Counted from the first letter of the stretch, positions 8,184 to 17,381 are shown. The stretch is DNA of 26,857 bases from Pseudomonadota bacterium (GCA_023436825.1 JAEZHS010000738.1:1-26857), one strand, 5' to 3'. Notes: generated by a model not told the origin, from the letters alone. Translations and numbers: made by a program.

Positions 8184-8308
8184 GGCGTTTCAACTTGAAT
8201 TGTCCTGACATTCTATCGTATGGATGGCTAGCCGATGTTACATTCGTGCGCAATGAAAATGAGTCGGCGTGCGAACAGAAAGCAACAAAGTGAGCCGCCT
8301 CCTTCCCG
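8184..8308 (+). promoter_or_regulatory. Divergent control region between regulator/amidase operon and Mo-hydroxylase operon
   Basis: This 125-base gap separates the divergent starts at 8183 (minus) and 8309 (plus), so it must hold both promoters. On the plus strand TTGAAT (8195-8200) is followed after 18 bases by TATGGA (8219-8224). On the minus strand TAGAAT (8215-8210) could be a -10 element without a convincing -35. An 8-base perfect palindrome GGCTAGCC lies at 8226-8233. Neither first gene has a strong ribosome binding site. The individual promoter calls are weak; that the region is regulatory follows from gene layout. Confidence 0.45.
8201..8210. promoter_or_regulatory. Candidate GntR-family operator
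   Basis: TGTCCTGACA is an inverted repeat (TGTC-CT-GACA). It keeps the GT-N4-AC core of the general GntR consensus (GTMTAKAC) but differs at the two central bases. It lies inside the regulator/Mo-operon divergent region and overlaps the spacer of the plus-strand promoter candidate and the minus-strand -10 candidate, which would let one bound dimer repress both directions. It rests on one short match. Confidence 0.35.
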
Positions 8309-9202
8309 ATGAAGCCGCCACCCTTCGCCTATCACGCGCCAAAGTCGCTGAATGAAGCGTTGGGCCTGCTCGGTCAGCTTGAAAATGCGCGCGTGCTTGC
8401 TGGCGGCCAATCCCTGATGCCGATGCTGAACATGCGCTTCGTGCTGCCGGATCACGTCATAGACATCAACCGCATTGCCGACCTCGGCTTCATGAGGCGC
8501 CACGGGAATACACTCGAGATCGGCGCGCTCACCCGACAGCGGGAAATCGAGTTCTCGCCGGTAGTCCACGATGCCGCTCCGCTGCTGCGTGAAGCCGTCC
8601 TCCAGGTTGGGCATCGCCAGACACGCAACCGGGGAACGCTGGGAGGCTCGCTTTGCCACCTGGATCCGGCGGCCGAAATGGCGACTGTTGCCGCCGCCTA
8701 TGGCGCTGAAATCGTTGTGCAAGGGCACAGGGGCCAGCGGATCGTTTCCTTTTCCGACTTCGCGCAGGGATACATGACTCCTGCGCTCGAAACCGACGAG
8801 ATGCTGGTAGCCGTGCGATTCCCGCTTTGGGCGCCGTCAGCTGGCTACAGCTTCATCGAGTACGCGCGCCGCCATGGCGATTTCGCAATCGCGTCGGCCG
8901 CGGTGCTAATGGAAGTCGACGCTGGAAGGATTGAGCGCGCCACCGTTGCAATCGGCGGCGTCACACCCGTGGCGTCGCGGCTGGACAGGATTGCCGCCCG
9001 GGTGGCAGGCCAGCCCGGCACGCGATCCCTATTCGCCGAGGTCGCCGCCTCATGCGCCGATATCGACGCAATGGAGGATGGGCTCATCACGGCGAGCTAT
9101 CGCCGGCACCTGGTGCAAACCCTGGTGCGGCGCGCCCTCAGCACCGCCTACGCCCGGGCCACGGAAAAGAAGCCCACAGCCGATCGAAGCGTGGCGGCAT
9201 GA
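8309..9202 (+). CDS. Molybdenum hydroxylase FAD subunit, CoxM type (set 1)
   Basis: The 297-aa product is the medium, FAD-binding subunit of a xanthine dehydrogenase-family enzyme. It shows the two FAD-binding signatures: AGGQSLMPML (residues 31-40) and TRNRGTLGGSLCHLDPAAEM (about 105-124), followed by the CO dehydrogenase FAD C-terminal domain. It accepts electrons from the 2Fe-2S subunit and passes them to an external acceptor. It is the first gene of the plus-strand operon; its stop overlaps the start of the 2Fe-2S gene (ATGA, 9199-9202). The length is normal (about 290 aa). No strong ribosome binding site precedes the ATG. The subunit type is firm; it is not evidence of CO oxidation, because the partner Mo subunit lacks the CO dehydrogenase loop. 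Confidence 0.93.
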   Translation: MKPPPFAYHAPKSLNEALGLLGQLENARVLAGGQSLMPMLNMRFVLPDHVIDINRIADLGFMRRHGNTLEIGALTRQREIEFSPVVHDAAPLLREAVLQVGHRQTRNRGTLGGSLCHLDPAAEMATVAAAYGAEIVVQGHRGQRIVSFSDFAQGYMTPALETDEMLVAVRFPLWAPSAGYSFIEYARRHGDFAIASAAVLMEVDAGRIERATVAIGGVTPVASRLDRIAARVAGQPGTRSLFAEVAASCADIDAMEDGLITASYRRHLVQTLVRRALSTAYARATEKKPTADRSVAA

Positions 9203-9693
9203 GCGGCGAAAAACACCCGATTACCGTCACGGTGAATGGTCAACGTCACCAGGCGTGGGTCGAGGGACGACTGACACTCGCCGACTTCCTGAGGCAGGAC
9301 CTCAAGCTTACAGGCACGCATCTGGGATGCGAGCATGGCGTTTGCGGCGCCTGCACTATCCTGCTCGACGGTCGCTCGGTTCGTGCTTGTCTGATGCTGG
9401 CCGTGCAGGTGGACGGCTGTAGCATCACCACCGTCGAAGGGCTTGCGCCGTCACCCACCGAATTGCATCCCCTGCAGGCCGCCTTCCAGGAAGAGCATGC
9501 CCTGCAGTGCGGCTTCTGCACACCCGGCATGCTTACCACTCTGATGGAGTTGCTCGCCGACAATCCAATGCCTTCCGAAGAGGAAGTCCGCGTCGCCATC
9601 TCCGGCAATCTCTGCCGCTGCACCGGCTACAACAGCATTGTCGCCGCCACGATGAAGGCGGCGGCGCGTCTGTCGGGGAGCAAAGAGCGGTGA
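9199..9693 (+). CDS. Molybdenum hydroxylase 2Fe-2S subunit, CoxS type (set 1)
   Basis: The 164-aa small subunit carries both iron-sulfur clusters of the family. The plant-type ferredoxin cluster is held by Cys44, Cys49, Cys52 and Cys64 (GCEHGVCGACT..VRAC). The second, helical-domain cluster is held by Cys104, Cys107, Cys139 and Cys141 (QCGFCTPG..CRCTGY). It relays electrons from the molybdenum centre to FAD. The open frame extends upstream, but the start must be the ATG at 9199, which overlaps the FAD-subunit stop and gives a normal N-terminus; its stop overlaps the GTG start of the Mo-subunit gene. All eight cysteines are present, so the protein should be functional. Confidence 0.95.
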   Translation: MSGEKHPITVTVNGQRHQAWVEGRLTLADFLRQDLKLTGTHLGCEHGVCGACTILLDGRSVRACLMLAVQVDGCSITTVEGLAPSPTELHPLQAAFQEEHALQCGFCTPGMLTTLMELLADNPMPSEEEVRVAISGNLCRCTGYNSIVAATMKAAARLSGSKER

Positions 9694-12068
9694 ACGAACC
9701 GGAGATTCCCGCGACCGGACTGATCGGACGCTCGATGCCTCGCCTGGAGGACGAACCGCTGTTGCGTGGTCGGGCACGCTTCGCCGACGATCTCCATTTT
9801 CCCGGCATGCTGCATGCCGCGTTCCTGCGCAGCAGCATGGCCCATGCTCGTATTGACCGCCTCGACGCAGCGGCCGCCAAGGCGCTACCGGGCGTTGTCG
9901 CTGTGCTGACGGCGGCCGATCTGTCCCCTTGGCTGACTGCAAACGAGCTGCGCGTCGCCCTGCCCAGCCCGGCCTTCCGGCTCGAATTGCACCGGCCTGT
10001 TTTGGTTGAACAAGAAGTCCGGTATGTCGGCGAGCCGATTGCGATGGTGATCGCCGAGAGCCGCTACATAGCAGAGGATGCGCTGTCACTGATCGAGGTG
10101 GATTACCATCCCCTGCCGGTTGTCACCGACCCGGTTGCCGCGCTGGCCGCAGACTCGCCGTGTGCCCATAGCGATCAGCCACACAATCTCGTAGGTGAGT
10201 TCCGCACGCGCTTTGGCAAAGTCGAGGCGGCGTTCGCGGGCGCCGCTCACGTGTTTCGTACCGAGCTGATGCAGCATCGCGGCGGTAGCCATTCCATCGA
10301 ATGCCGTGGCGACGTAGCGGTCTACGACCCGATCGACGACAAGCTTACGCTCTGGAGTTCCACGCAAGCACCGCACGCCGCACGTCAGCAGCTTGCCAAG
10401 GTGCTCGGCCGGCCCGAAAGCCGCTTGCGCGTCGTCACCCCGGATCTCGGCGGCGGCTTCGGCCCGAAGCTCATCTTCTATCCCGAGGATGTCGCCGTAG
10501 CCGTTGGCGCACTGCACTTGCAGCGGCCGGTGAAATGGATTGAGGATCGGCGCGAGCACTTCGTCGCTACGACGCAGGAGCGAGAGCAGGCATGGACGCT
10601 CGAGATCGCCGTCGACGACCATGCAAGAATTCTCGGCATCCGCGGCGAGATGATTCTCGATCACGGCGCCTATACCGCACGCGGCCTCAACGTTGCGTAT
10701 GGATCCGCGCATGCGGTGATCATGCCTTACGAGGTGCCGGCCTTCGATCTCAATTGCCGCGTTGCCGCCACCAACAAGGTACCGGTGACACCCGTGCGCG
10801 GCGCGGGTCAGCCGCAAGGCGTGTTCGCCATGGAGCGGCTGCTCGACATCGTGGCGCAGGAACTGAAGCTCGACCGCGCCGAGGTCCGTCGACGCAACTT
10901 GGTACGTGCCGAGGACATGCCACGCGCCAAGCCGCTAATCACGCGCGGTGGCATCGATGTGGTGCTCGACAGCGGAAACTTCCCGGGGGCGCAGTCCGAT
11001 GCCTTGAAGGCAATCGGCTGGAACGATTTCAAGGTTCGGCAGAGGGCGGCCTTGAGGGAAGGTCGCTACATCGGACTTGGCCTCGCGAACTTCGCGGAAT
11101 CGACAGGGCGAGGGCCATTCGAGCCTGCTACCGTAAAGATCGGCGTAACCGGCAGGGTTGAGGTTCTGACCGGCGCGGCGGCAATGGGTCAGAGCACCAA
11201 GTCAATGCTGGCACAGATCGTGGCTGACCAGCTCGGCGTCGACATGGCTCACGTCGCGGTAACAACAGGCGATACGGCTGGCATCGGCTACGGTATCGGC
11301 GGTTTCAACAGCCGGCAGACCGTGATGGCGGGTAATTCTGCGCATCTCGCCGCGAAGGCGCTGCGGTCCAAGCTGCTCAAGGTTACTGCCCATCACTTCC
11401 AGCTCGCTGAAAACATGCTGTATCTGGAAGATGGGGCGGTGCGAGCCGACGGGCGACCGGACAAGGTGCTGAGCTTCGGCGCCATCGCCGAGATGCTCGC
11501 CGGGCTTCCTGGCTACACTCTGCCTCCCGGCATCACGCCCACGCTCGAAGTTACGGAGTACTTCACCCAAGACGCCATGGCGTACACCAACGGCACCGCA
11601 ACCTGCGAGGTCGAAGTGGAAATCGAGACCGGTGACGTGCGGCTAACGCGCTTCGTCCTGGTGCATGATTGCGGCCGGCCGATCAACCCCATGATCGTCG
11701 ATGGCCAGCTTACGGGCGGCATTGCCCATGGAATCGGCAATGCACTCTTTGAGCGCATGGCGTTCGACGACCAAGGTCAGCCGCTGACGACCAATTTCGG
11801 CGAGTATCTCCTGGTAGGAGCCGGGGAGATGCCGCGCGTCGAGCTGCTGCATCGCGTGAGCCCTACGTCACTCAATCCACTCGGCGTGAAAGGCGTGGGA
11901 GAGGCAGGTGTGCTGCCGACGCCCGCGGCAATCATCTCGGCCATTGAGGATGCGCTTTCGCCGTTCAGGGTGCGCATCCGGCAAGCTCCACTCTCGCCGC
12001 AGGACATAGTGGCCTTGATCGCTGCTGCCCCGAAGCCCGGAGCCGTGCAAGCTGAGGCCGCCGAATGA
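9690..12068 (+). CDS. Molybdenum hydroxylase large (Mo-cofactor) subunit, CoxL/XdhA type (set 1)
   Basis: The 792-aa large subunit has an N-terminal hammerhead domain (IGRSMPRLEDEPLLRGRARF, GEPIAMVIAE). The Mo-cofactor domains follow, with GGGFGPK near residue 255, the active-site segment PVRGAGQPQG, EST-GRGPFE and the catalytic Glu in GVKGVGEAG near the C-terminus. CO dehydrogenases carry AYXCSFR in the active-site loop; RGAG instead places this enzyme with form-II-like aldehyde and N-heterocycle hydroxylases, which insert a water-derived oxygen next to a ring nitrogen or at an aldehyde. The start is the GTG at 9690, overlapping the stop of the 2Fe-2S gene; the frame further upstream is a shadow. 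Its stop overlaps the next FAD-subunit gene by ATGA. The gene is intact and of usual length. Confidence 0.94.
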   Translation: MNEPEIPATGLIGRSMPRLEDEPLLRGRARFADDLHFPGMLHAAFLRSSMAHARIDRLDAAAAKALPGVVAVLTAADLSPWLTANELRVALPSPAFRLELHRPVLVEQEVRYVGEPIAMVIAESRYIAEDALSLIEVDYHPLPVVTDPVAALAADSPCAHSDQPHNLVGEFRTRFGKVEAAFAGAAHVFRTELMQHRGGSHSIECRGDVAVYDPIDDKLTLWSSTQAPHAARQQLAKVLGRPESRLRVVTPDLGGGFGPKLIFYPEDVAVAVGALHLQRPVKWIEDRREHFVATTQEREQAWTLEIAVDDHARILGIRGEMILDHGAYTARGLNVAYGSAHAVIMPYEVPAFDLNCRVAATNKVPVTPVRGAGQPQGVFAMERLLDIVAQELKLDRAEVRRRNLVRAEDMPRAKPLITRGGIDVVLDSGNFPGAQSDALKAIGWNDFKVRQRAALREGRYIGLGLANFAESTGRGPFEPATVKIGVTGRVEVLTGAAAMGQSTKSMLAQIVADQLGVDMAHVAVTTGDTAGIGYGIGGFNSRQTVMAGNSAHLAAKALRSKLLKVTAHHFQLAENMLYLEDGAVRADGRPDKVLSFGAIAEMLAGLPGYTLPPGITPTLEVTEYFTQDAMAYTNGTATCEVEVEIETGDVRLTRFVLVHDCGRPINPMIVDGQLTGGIAHGIGNALFERMAFDDQGQPLTTNFGEYLLVGAGEMPRVELLHRVSPTSLNPLGVKGVGEAGVLPTPAAIISAIEDALSPFRVRIRQAPLSPQDIVALIAAAPKPGAVQAEAAE

Positions 12069-12922
12069 AGGCGGCGCCCTTCGTATATCACGCGCCGACC
12101 AATAAGGAAGACGCGTTGGCGCTGTTGGCGCGGTTCGAAACGGAGGATGCTCGCCTCATCGCCGGCGGCCAGAGTCTTGTGCCGATGATGGCCTTTCGCC
12201 TTGCTCGGCCCGGCCACTTGATCGACATCAATCGCATCCCCCACCTCGACGACATCGGCATTACCGATGACAGCGTGGTGATCGGTGCCCGCGCCCGCCA
12301 CGCGCGCTTCGAGACACCGGTTGAAGATGGTCCGACGGGTCGGCTGCTTGCCACGGTATGCCAAGCCATCGGCCACGCGCCGATTCGCAGCCGCGGCACG
12401 TTCGGCGGCAGTTTGGCCAATGCGGATCCTGCATCGGAATGGTGCATGACCGCCGTTGGGCTCGACGCTCACCTGACTGTCGAGAAGCTCAGTGGGCGCC
12501 GCACGGTCGCCGCTGCTGACTTCTTTCGAGGCATCATGACAACCGCACTGGAAGCGGACGAGATGCTGAGCGAGATCCGCCTGCCCCGCCTACAGGCTCA
12601 TACGCGCTTTGGATTTCACGAAGTCAGCCGGCGCAAGGGCGACTTTGCGCTCAGCGCGGCACTCGCCATCCTGCGTATCGAGGACGAACGCATCGCGGAA
12701 GCACGACTCGTGTTGGCCGGCACGGAGGTTCATCCGCGCCGCCTCACGACGGGCGAGGAGATGTTGCTCGGACAGGCGCCAAGCGACTCATTGTTTGCGG
12801 CGACCGCACGAGAGGTCGCGGCTTCATTGGACCCACTGACTGACAACGAGGTCGATGCCGATCTGCGCCGGCGATTGGCCGCGAACGAGCTGATGCTGGC
12901 GCTCGGCGCCTGCAGAGGGTGA
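12065..12922 (+). CDS. Molybdenum hydroxylase FAD subunit, CoxM type (set 2)
   Basis: The 285-aa FAD subunit begins the second hydroxylase set. It shares its opening with set 1 (F-x-YHAP) and has AGGQSLVPMM (residues 33-42) and SRGTFGGSLANADPASEW, the FAD-binding signatures. It is clearly diverged from the set 1 FAD subunit (different spacing around residues 60-80 and a shorter C-terminus), so this is not a recent duplication. The ATG overlaps the stop of the set 1 Mo-subunit gene (ATGA), which puts both sets in one transcript. It would serve the set 2 2Fe-2S subunit, but the set 2 large-subunit gene is interrupted, so its working partner is uncertain. Confidence 0.93.
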   Translation: MKAAPFVYHAPTNKEDALALLARFETEDARLIAGGQSLVPMMAFRLARPGHLIDINRIPHLDDIGITDDSVVIGARARHARFETPVEDGPTGRLLATVCQAIGHAPIRSRGTFGGSLANADPASEWCMTAVGLDAHLTVEKLSGRRTVAAADFFRGIMTTALEADEMLSEIRLPRLQAHTRFGFHEVSRRKGDFALSAALAILRIEDERIAEARLVLAGTEVHPRRLTTGEEMLLGQAPSDSLFAATAREVAASLDPLTDNEVDADLRRRLAANELMLALGACRG

Positions 12923-12926
12923 GCGT

Positions 12927-13406
12927 ATGAAGCAGCGCTACAGCCTCACGGTGAATGGCCATGCCATCGAGGTCGAAAGCGAGCCGCGCAAGACGCTCGC
13001 CGACGTCCTGCGCGACGACTGCGGCCTTACTGGCACCCACATCGGGTGCGAGCACGGCATATGCGGAGCGTGTACCGTCTTGATGGATGGTGCACCGGTA
13101 CGGGCATGCCTGGTATTCGGCATTCAAGCCCAAGGTGCTGAGGTTCGTACCGTCGAGGGCTTGAGCGCGCCGGATGGCCCTCTGAATGCTCTCCAACGCG
13201 CATTCCACGAGCATCACGCGCTGCAGTGCGGCTTTTGCACACCCGGCTTTTTGATGCTGGGCACCACGCTGATGGAACGCTCAGGACCCGTGTCGGACGA
13301 GGAGCTGGACGCAGTGCTTTCGTCCAATCTGTGCCGTTGCACAGGGTACGGCTCGATCCGTCGTGCCTTGCGTGCCGCGCTCGATGCCCGCGACCCATCG
13401 CGATGA
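12927..13406 (+). CDS. Molybdenum hydroxylase 2Fe-2S subunit, CoxS type (set 2)
   Basis: The 159-aa small subunit has both cluster motifs intact: Cys41, Cys46, Cys49 and Cys61 (GCEHGICGACT..VRAC) and Cys101, Cys104, Cys136 and Cys138 (QCGFCTPG..CRCTGY). The ATG at 12927 lies 4 bases after the FAD-subunit stop; AGAGGGTGAG just upstream overlaps that gene's end and supplies a ribosome site. Its own stop overlaps the next start as ATGA (13403-13406). The role is electron transfer between the Mo centre and FAD. Nothing in the sequence suggests decay, unlike the following gene. Confidence 0.95.
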   Translation: MKQRYSLTVNGHAIEVESEPRKTLADVLRDDCGLTGTHIGCEHGICGACTVLMDGAPVRACLVFGIQAQGAEVRTVEGLSAPDGPLNALQRAFHEHHALQCGFCTPGFLMLGTTLMERSGPVSDEELDAVLSSNLCRCTGYGSIRRALRAALDARDPSR

Positions 13407-15697
13407 CAACGCCGGGCCCCTCGTCTTCTGCACTCGGCCAGCGCGCGCTTCGTCTGGAGGATGCTCCCCTGCTCGCCGGACGCGGCCGCTTCGTCGCGGA
13501 CATGTGCTTCCCGGGCCAGATCCATATGCGCGTCGCGCGCGCGACCATCGCGCACGGCAACATCCGGAGCATCGACCTCGACGCTGCCCGCGCCCTGCCC
13601 GGCGTCGTTGCGGTCTGGACCGCGACCGACATTGCCGACCAGCCGCTCATCGACTTTCGCGATCCCTCAGCCGGCCAGTTGGCTCCGTATCGCCAGCCCC
13701 TTCTCGCCACCGGCTGCGTACGCTATGTGGGCGAGCCACTCGCGGCCGTATTCGCGGTCGACCCCTATGTGGCCGAGGATGCCGCCGAACTCATACAGGT
13801 CGACTACGAGCCCCTGCCGGTGACGCTGGACGCGGGAGGTGACGTCGCCCGCTTCTCCGACTCGTTGCCCAGCGAGTCGATCGTGCTCGAGCAGGGATAC
13901 GGCGACATTGAAGCAGCATTCGCGAAGGCGGCCGTCACGATTGAACTGGCCTTGAAGGTCGGCCGCCATTCGGGCGTGCCTCTGGAGTGCCGTGGAGCAA
14001 TCGGCGTGTTTGACGCCACAAAGGATCTCCTCGAACTGCATGGCGCCGCGAAGGTTCCGCACCGCAATCGCGAGACCATGGCGAAGTTCTTTGGCCGCGA
14101 TCCTGCCCGCTTGCATCTCCATGAAGGCCACGTCGGCGGCGGCTTCGGCATCCGCGGCGAACTCTAACCCGAAGATTTCCTGGTCTGCCTCGCCGCCATG
14201 CGTCTGGGGCGACCGGTGAAGTGGATCGAGGATCGCCGCGAGCATCTCATGGCCGCCAACCATTCGCGCCAGCAGGAGCATCGCATCCGCGCCGCAGTCT
14301 CTGCCGACGGCGTCATCCTGGGGCTCGAAGACGAATTCTTCCACGACCAGGGCGCCTACATCCGCACCCACGGCGCCCGGGTGGTAGACCTCACGATCGG
14401 CATGCTGCCTGGCCCCTATCGGGTGCCGGCATTTCGCGCAAAAGGCCATCAGCGGCTCACGAACAAGACGCCCGCGGCGACGTACCGGGCACCGGGCCGC
14501 TACGAGGGCACATTCGTGCGCGAGCGGTTGATGGATGCGATCGCGGAGCGACTGAAGCTCGACCGCATCGTCGTGCGGCGCCGCAACTTTGTTCCTGTGA
14601 CGGAGATGCCGTACGCGCGTGGCCTTGGCGCGCTGGGCACTGACGTCGTGCTCGATTCAGGCGACTACGAACGCCTCCTTGATAAGGCGCTCGAGCGCTT
14701 CGACTGGACCGGACGCGCTCAGGCCCTCGCGGCCCGGCGCGCCGCGGGCGAAAAAGTGGGGCTCGGAATCTCGTACTTCGTCGAGAAAAGCGGCCTGGGC
14801 CCCAAGGACGGCGCGCGCATCTTCCTGCTTCGCGACGGCAGTTTCGAGATCGTCACCGGCTCAGCCTCGATGGGACAAGGCGTGGAAACTGCGTTCGCGC
14901 AGATCGCCGCTGACGCGCTTGGAGTGGACTATCGCGCATTTCGTGTAGTTCATGGACAAACCGACCGCATTCCCTATGGCGTTGGCGCACACGCCACTCG
15001 CGCCACGGTATTGACCGGCAATGCGGTGCACAAGGCGGCGGGATTCCTCAAGACCTTGCTGCTTGAGCAGGCCGCGCTGCTGCTGCAGTTGCCGCCCAAC
15101 AAGCTGACGTTGACGGGCGATGTGATCAGCGCCACCGACGCGCCCAATGGCCCCTCCGTGCCGTTGGCCGCGCTAGCCCGGCAGGCGACGACGCCGCTGG
15201 GCGCCGAAGGATTCTTCGAAACCGATCACATGACCTACCCCTACGGCGTGCATCTGGCACAGGTGGCAATCGATGCGGGCATCTGCCAGGCGAGAGTCGA
15301 GGCGTATTTGGTGGCCTATGATGTTGGCCGCGCGGTCAATCCCTCGCTCGTCGAAGGACAGATCGCCGGCGGGTTCGCGCAAGGCCTGGGTGGTGCGCTG
15401 TACGAGGAGTTCCGCTACGACGAGAATGGCGAGCCGCTGAGCGTCACATTCGCCGACTACCTCATTCCGACGCCGCATGAAGTTCCTGCGCTCGACATCC
15501 TGGTCACTGAGGATGCGCCGACGCCGCTCAATCCCCTGGGCCTCAAGGGGGCGGGCGAAGGCGGCTGCACCGGCGTTGGTGCAGCCATCGCCTCCGCCGT
15601 CGCGGACGCGCTTGGTCGATCGGCGCCAGTCGACACCATCCCGCTCACGCCCCGCCGCCTGCGCGATCTGCTCAATCTGCCTTCGGATTCACCATGA
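13403..15697 (+). pseudogene. Molybdenum hydroxylase large subunit (set 2), interrupted by an in-frame TAA
   Basis: Read through, this would be a 764-residue CoxL/XdhA-type large subunit, but codon 255 (14165-14167) is TAA. Before it lie the hammerhead domain and the start of the Mo-cofactor domain (HVGGGFGIRGEL, then stop); after it the same frame continues PEDFLVCLAAMRLGRPVKW. The set 1 paralogue has Tyr at this point (IFYPEDV), so one substitution, TAC or TAT to TAA, explains the break; no frameshift is needed. Downstream are the active-site segment TYRAPGRYEG, GPKDGAR and the catalytic Glu in GLKGAGEGG. An ATG at 14198 could restart translation but has no visible ribosome site. As read, the product is a 254-aa fragment without most of the Mo domain. 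The frame is otherwise undamaged, so the stop is recent or a base error. Its end overlaps the ligase gene by ATGA. Confidence 0.88.
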
Positions 15698-17379
15698 CAA
15701 ACACGATCCTCACCCTCCTTTCCTCGGAGCGTCTGGAAGGGCATACGCAAGCCGGTCATTGGGGCCCTGACACGATCTATGCGCTGGCTGCGCGCCATGC
15801 CGCACGCACGCCTGAGCGCTTCGCGCTGCGCGATCAGCATCGCCGCGTCACCTACCGGGACATGATGGCGGCTGCCGACGGGCTCGCCGCCGATCTCGAA
15901 GCCAAGGGCGTGCGCCCCGGGCAGCGACTGGCGGTATGGCTGCCGAGCCGTATCGAAACGGCGGTCGCCCTGCTGGCATGCTCGCGTAACGGCTATCTCT
16001 GCTGCCCATCGCTGCATCGCGATCATACGACCAACGAAATCCTCGATTTGTTGGAACGCACGCGCGCCCAGGCACTGGTGACGCAACGGGCCTATGGTGC
16101 AGACGCTGATCGCAACGACATTCTCGCGTCACCGAACCTCTCCAAGCTCAAGGCTCTGTACACGCTGCCCTCGGTGAGCGTCGCGCTGGCGGGCGGCAAG
16201 CCATTTCCAGATCTGGCTCCGGCACCCGCAGTGCAGACCGAACCGACGAGCGATCCCAACCGGCCGATGTATCTCGCATTCACCTCCGGCACGTCGGGCT
16301 CGCCCAAGGGCGTGCTGCACAGCGACAACACGCTGCTGGCAACCGTGCATGCCGTCGCCCGCGACTGGGCGCTCGGCTCCGAGACGGTAGTCTATACGCT
16401 CAGCCCGCTCAGTCACAACCTGGGTATGGGCGCACTGATACTGGCCCTCGCGATCGGCGGTGAACTCGTGGTCCACGATCTGCCGCGTGGAAACTCGCTG
16501 CTCGATCGTATCGTGGAGACTGGCACCAACTACCTGATCGGCGTGCCCACGCACGCCATCGACCTCCTGAATGAGATGCGCGAGCGCGGCATGACATCGC
16601 TGGGTCGCGTGAAGGGTTTTCGCATCTCCGGCGCCGCAGCCCCACAGGAAGTGGTGGCCGAGTTGCTGAAGCTCGGCGTGGTGCCGCAAAGCGGCTACGG
16701 CATGACTGAAACCTGCTCGCATCAATACACCTGCCCCGGCGATGATCCACGCCTCATTATCGAAAGCTCCGGCCGTGCCTGCGAAGGCTACGAAATCCGC
16801 ATCTTCCGCCAGGACGATCCCGACACCGAGGCCGCGATCGGCGAGATCGGCCAGATCGCGGGGCGCGGCGCCAGCCTGATGTTGGGCTATTTCAACGACC
16901 AGGCCGCAACCGAAGATTCCTTCAACAAGAGCGGCTGGTTCCTCACCGGCGATATCGGCTGGGTTGACGAAGCGGGATTCCTGCGCATCACCGGACGCAA
17001 GAAGGACGTGATCATCCGTGGCGGCCACAACATCTATCCGGCGAAGATCGAGGATCTCGCCATGCGCCATCCCCTGCTCGAGCGTGCTGCCGCCGTGCCG
17101 GTCGCCGACGAGCGATTGGGAGAGAAAGTCTGCCTTGCCGTCGTGACGCGCGGCCGCAAAGACCTTCACGCGGAGGCCATGCTGGCACATCTCGATGAGG
17201 CCGGGCTGTCGCGCTTCGACATGCCCGAATACTTTCTGCACCTCGATGCCATGCCGCTTACCAGCAGCGGCAAGATCCTGAAGCGCGAACTGGTAGCAAG
17301 GATCCAGGCTGGCGGGCTGGTGCCCCAGCCTGTTCGCTGGCACCGCCCGACCGGCAATGCAACGGCCAAGGAGCAATGA
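15694..17379 (+). CDS. AMP-forming acyl-CoA ligase (AliA-like acid-CoA ligase)
   Basis: The 561-aa adenylate-forming enzyme has the phosphate-binding loop LAFTSGTSGSPKGVLHS, the GYGMTETCSH adenylate motif, the hinge region TGDIGWVDEAGFLRITGRKKD, VIIRGGHNIYPAKIED and a C-terminal catalytic Lys in SSGKILKREL. It activates a carboxylic acid to its CoA thioester using ATP. The overall pattern resembles cyclohexanecarboxylate-CoA ligase (AliA) and medium-chain acid ligases rather than acetyl-CoA synthetase. Its ATG overlaps the stop of the interrupted Mo-subunit gene. It is followed immediately by an MDR oxidoreductase gene, suggesting that an acid produced by the hydroxylases or after ring opening is processed as a CoA ester. 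Acid specificity cannot be read from sequence. Confidence 0.93.
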   Translation: MTNTILTLLSSERLEGHTQAGHWGPDTIYALAARHAARTPERFALRDQHRRVTYRDMMAAADGLAADLEAKGVRPGQRLAVWLPSRIETAVALLACSRNGYLCCPSLHRDHTTNEILDLLERTRAQALVTQRAYGADADRNDILASPNLSKLKALYTLPSVSVALAGGKPFPDLAPAPAVQTEPTSDPNRPMYLAFTSGTSGSPKGVLHSDNTLLATVHAVARDWALGSETVVYTLSPLSHNLGMGALILALAIGGELVVHDLPRGNSLLDRIVETGTNYLIGVPTHAIDLLNEMRERGMTSLGRVKGFRISGAAAPQEVVAELLKLGVVPQSGYGMTETCSHQYTCPGDDPRLIIESSGRACEGYEIRIFRQDDPDTEAAIGEIGQIAGRGASLMLGYFNDQAATEDSFNKSGWFLTGDIGWVDEAGFLRITGRKKDVIIRGGHNIYPAKIEDLAMRHPLLERAAAVPVADERLGEKVCLAVVTRGRKDLHAEAMLAHLDEAGLSRFDMPEYFLHLDAMPLTSSGKILKRELVARIQAGGLVPQPVRWHRPTGNATAKEQ

Positions 17380-17381
17380 CT

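Noticed and set aside
9507..9689. Extended N-terminus of the set 1 Mo subunit
   Set aside because: This upstream frame overlaps the 2Fe-2S gene and encodes Arg/His-rich shadow sequence; the normal N-terminus begins at the GTG at 9690.
8309..15697. Annotation of the locus as an aerobic CO dehydrogenase (coxMSL)
   Set aside because: Neither large subunit has the AYXCSFR loop of CO dehydrogenases, and the neighbours are heterocycle and aromatic catabolism genes; only the subunit architecture is shared.
13403..15697. A frameshift as the cause of the split Mo-subunit gene
   Set aside because: Both halves are in the same frame and conserved residues continue directly on each side of the TAA, so a substitution is sufficient.
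16129..17376. A 415-codon minus-strand frame inside the CoA ligase gene
   Set aside because: It mirrors the ligase codon positions, has no recognisable motif and lies wholly inside a secure gene.
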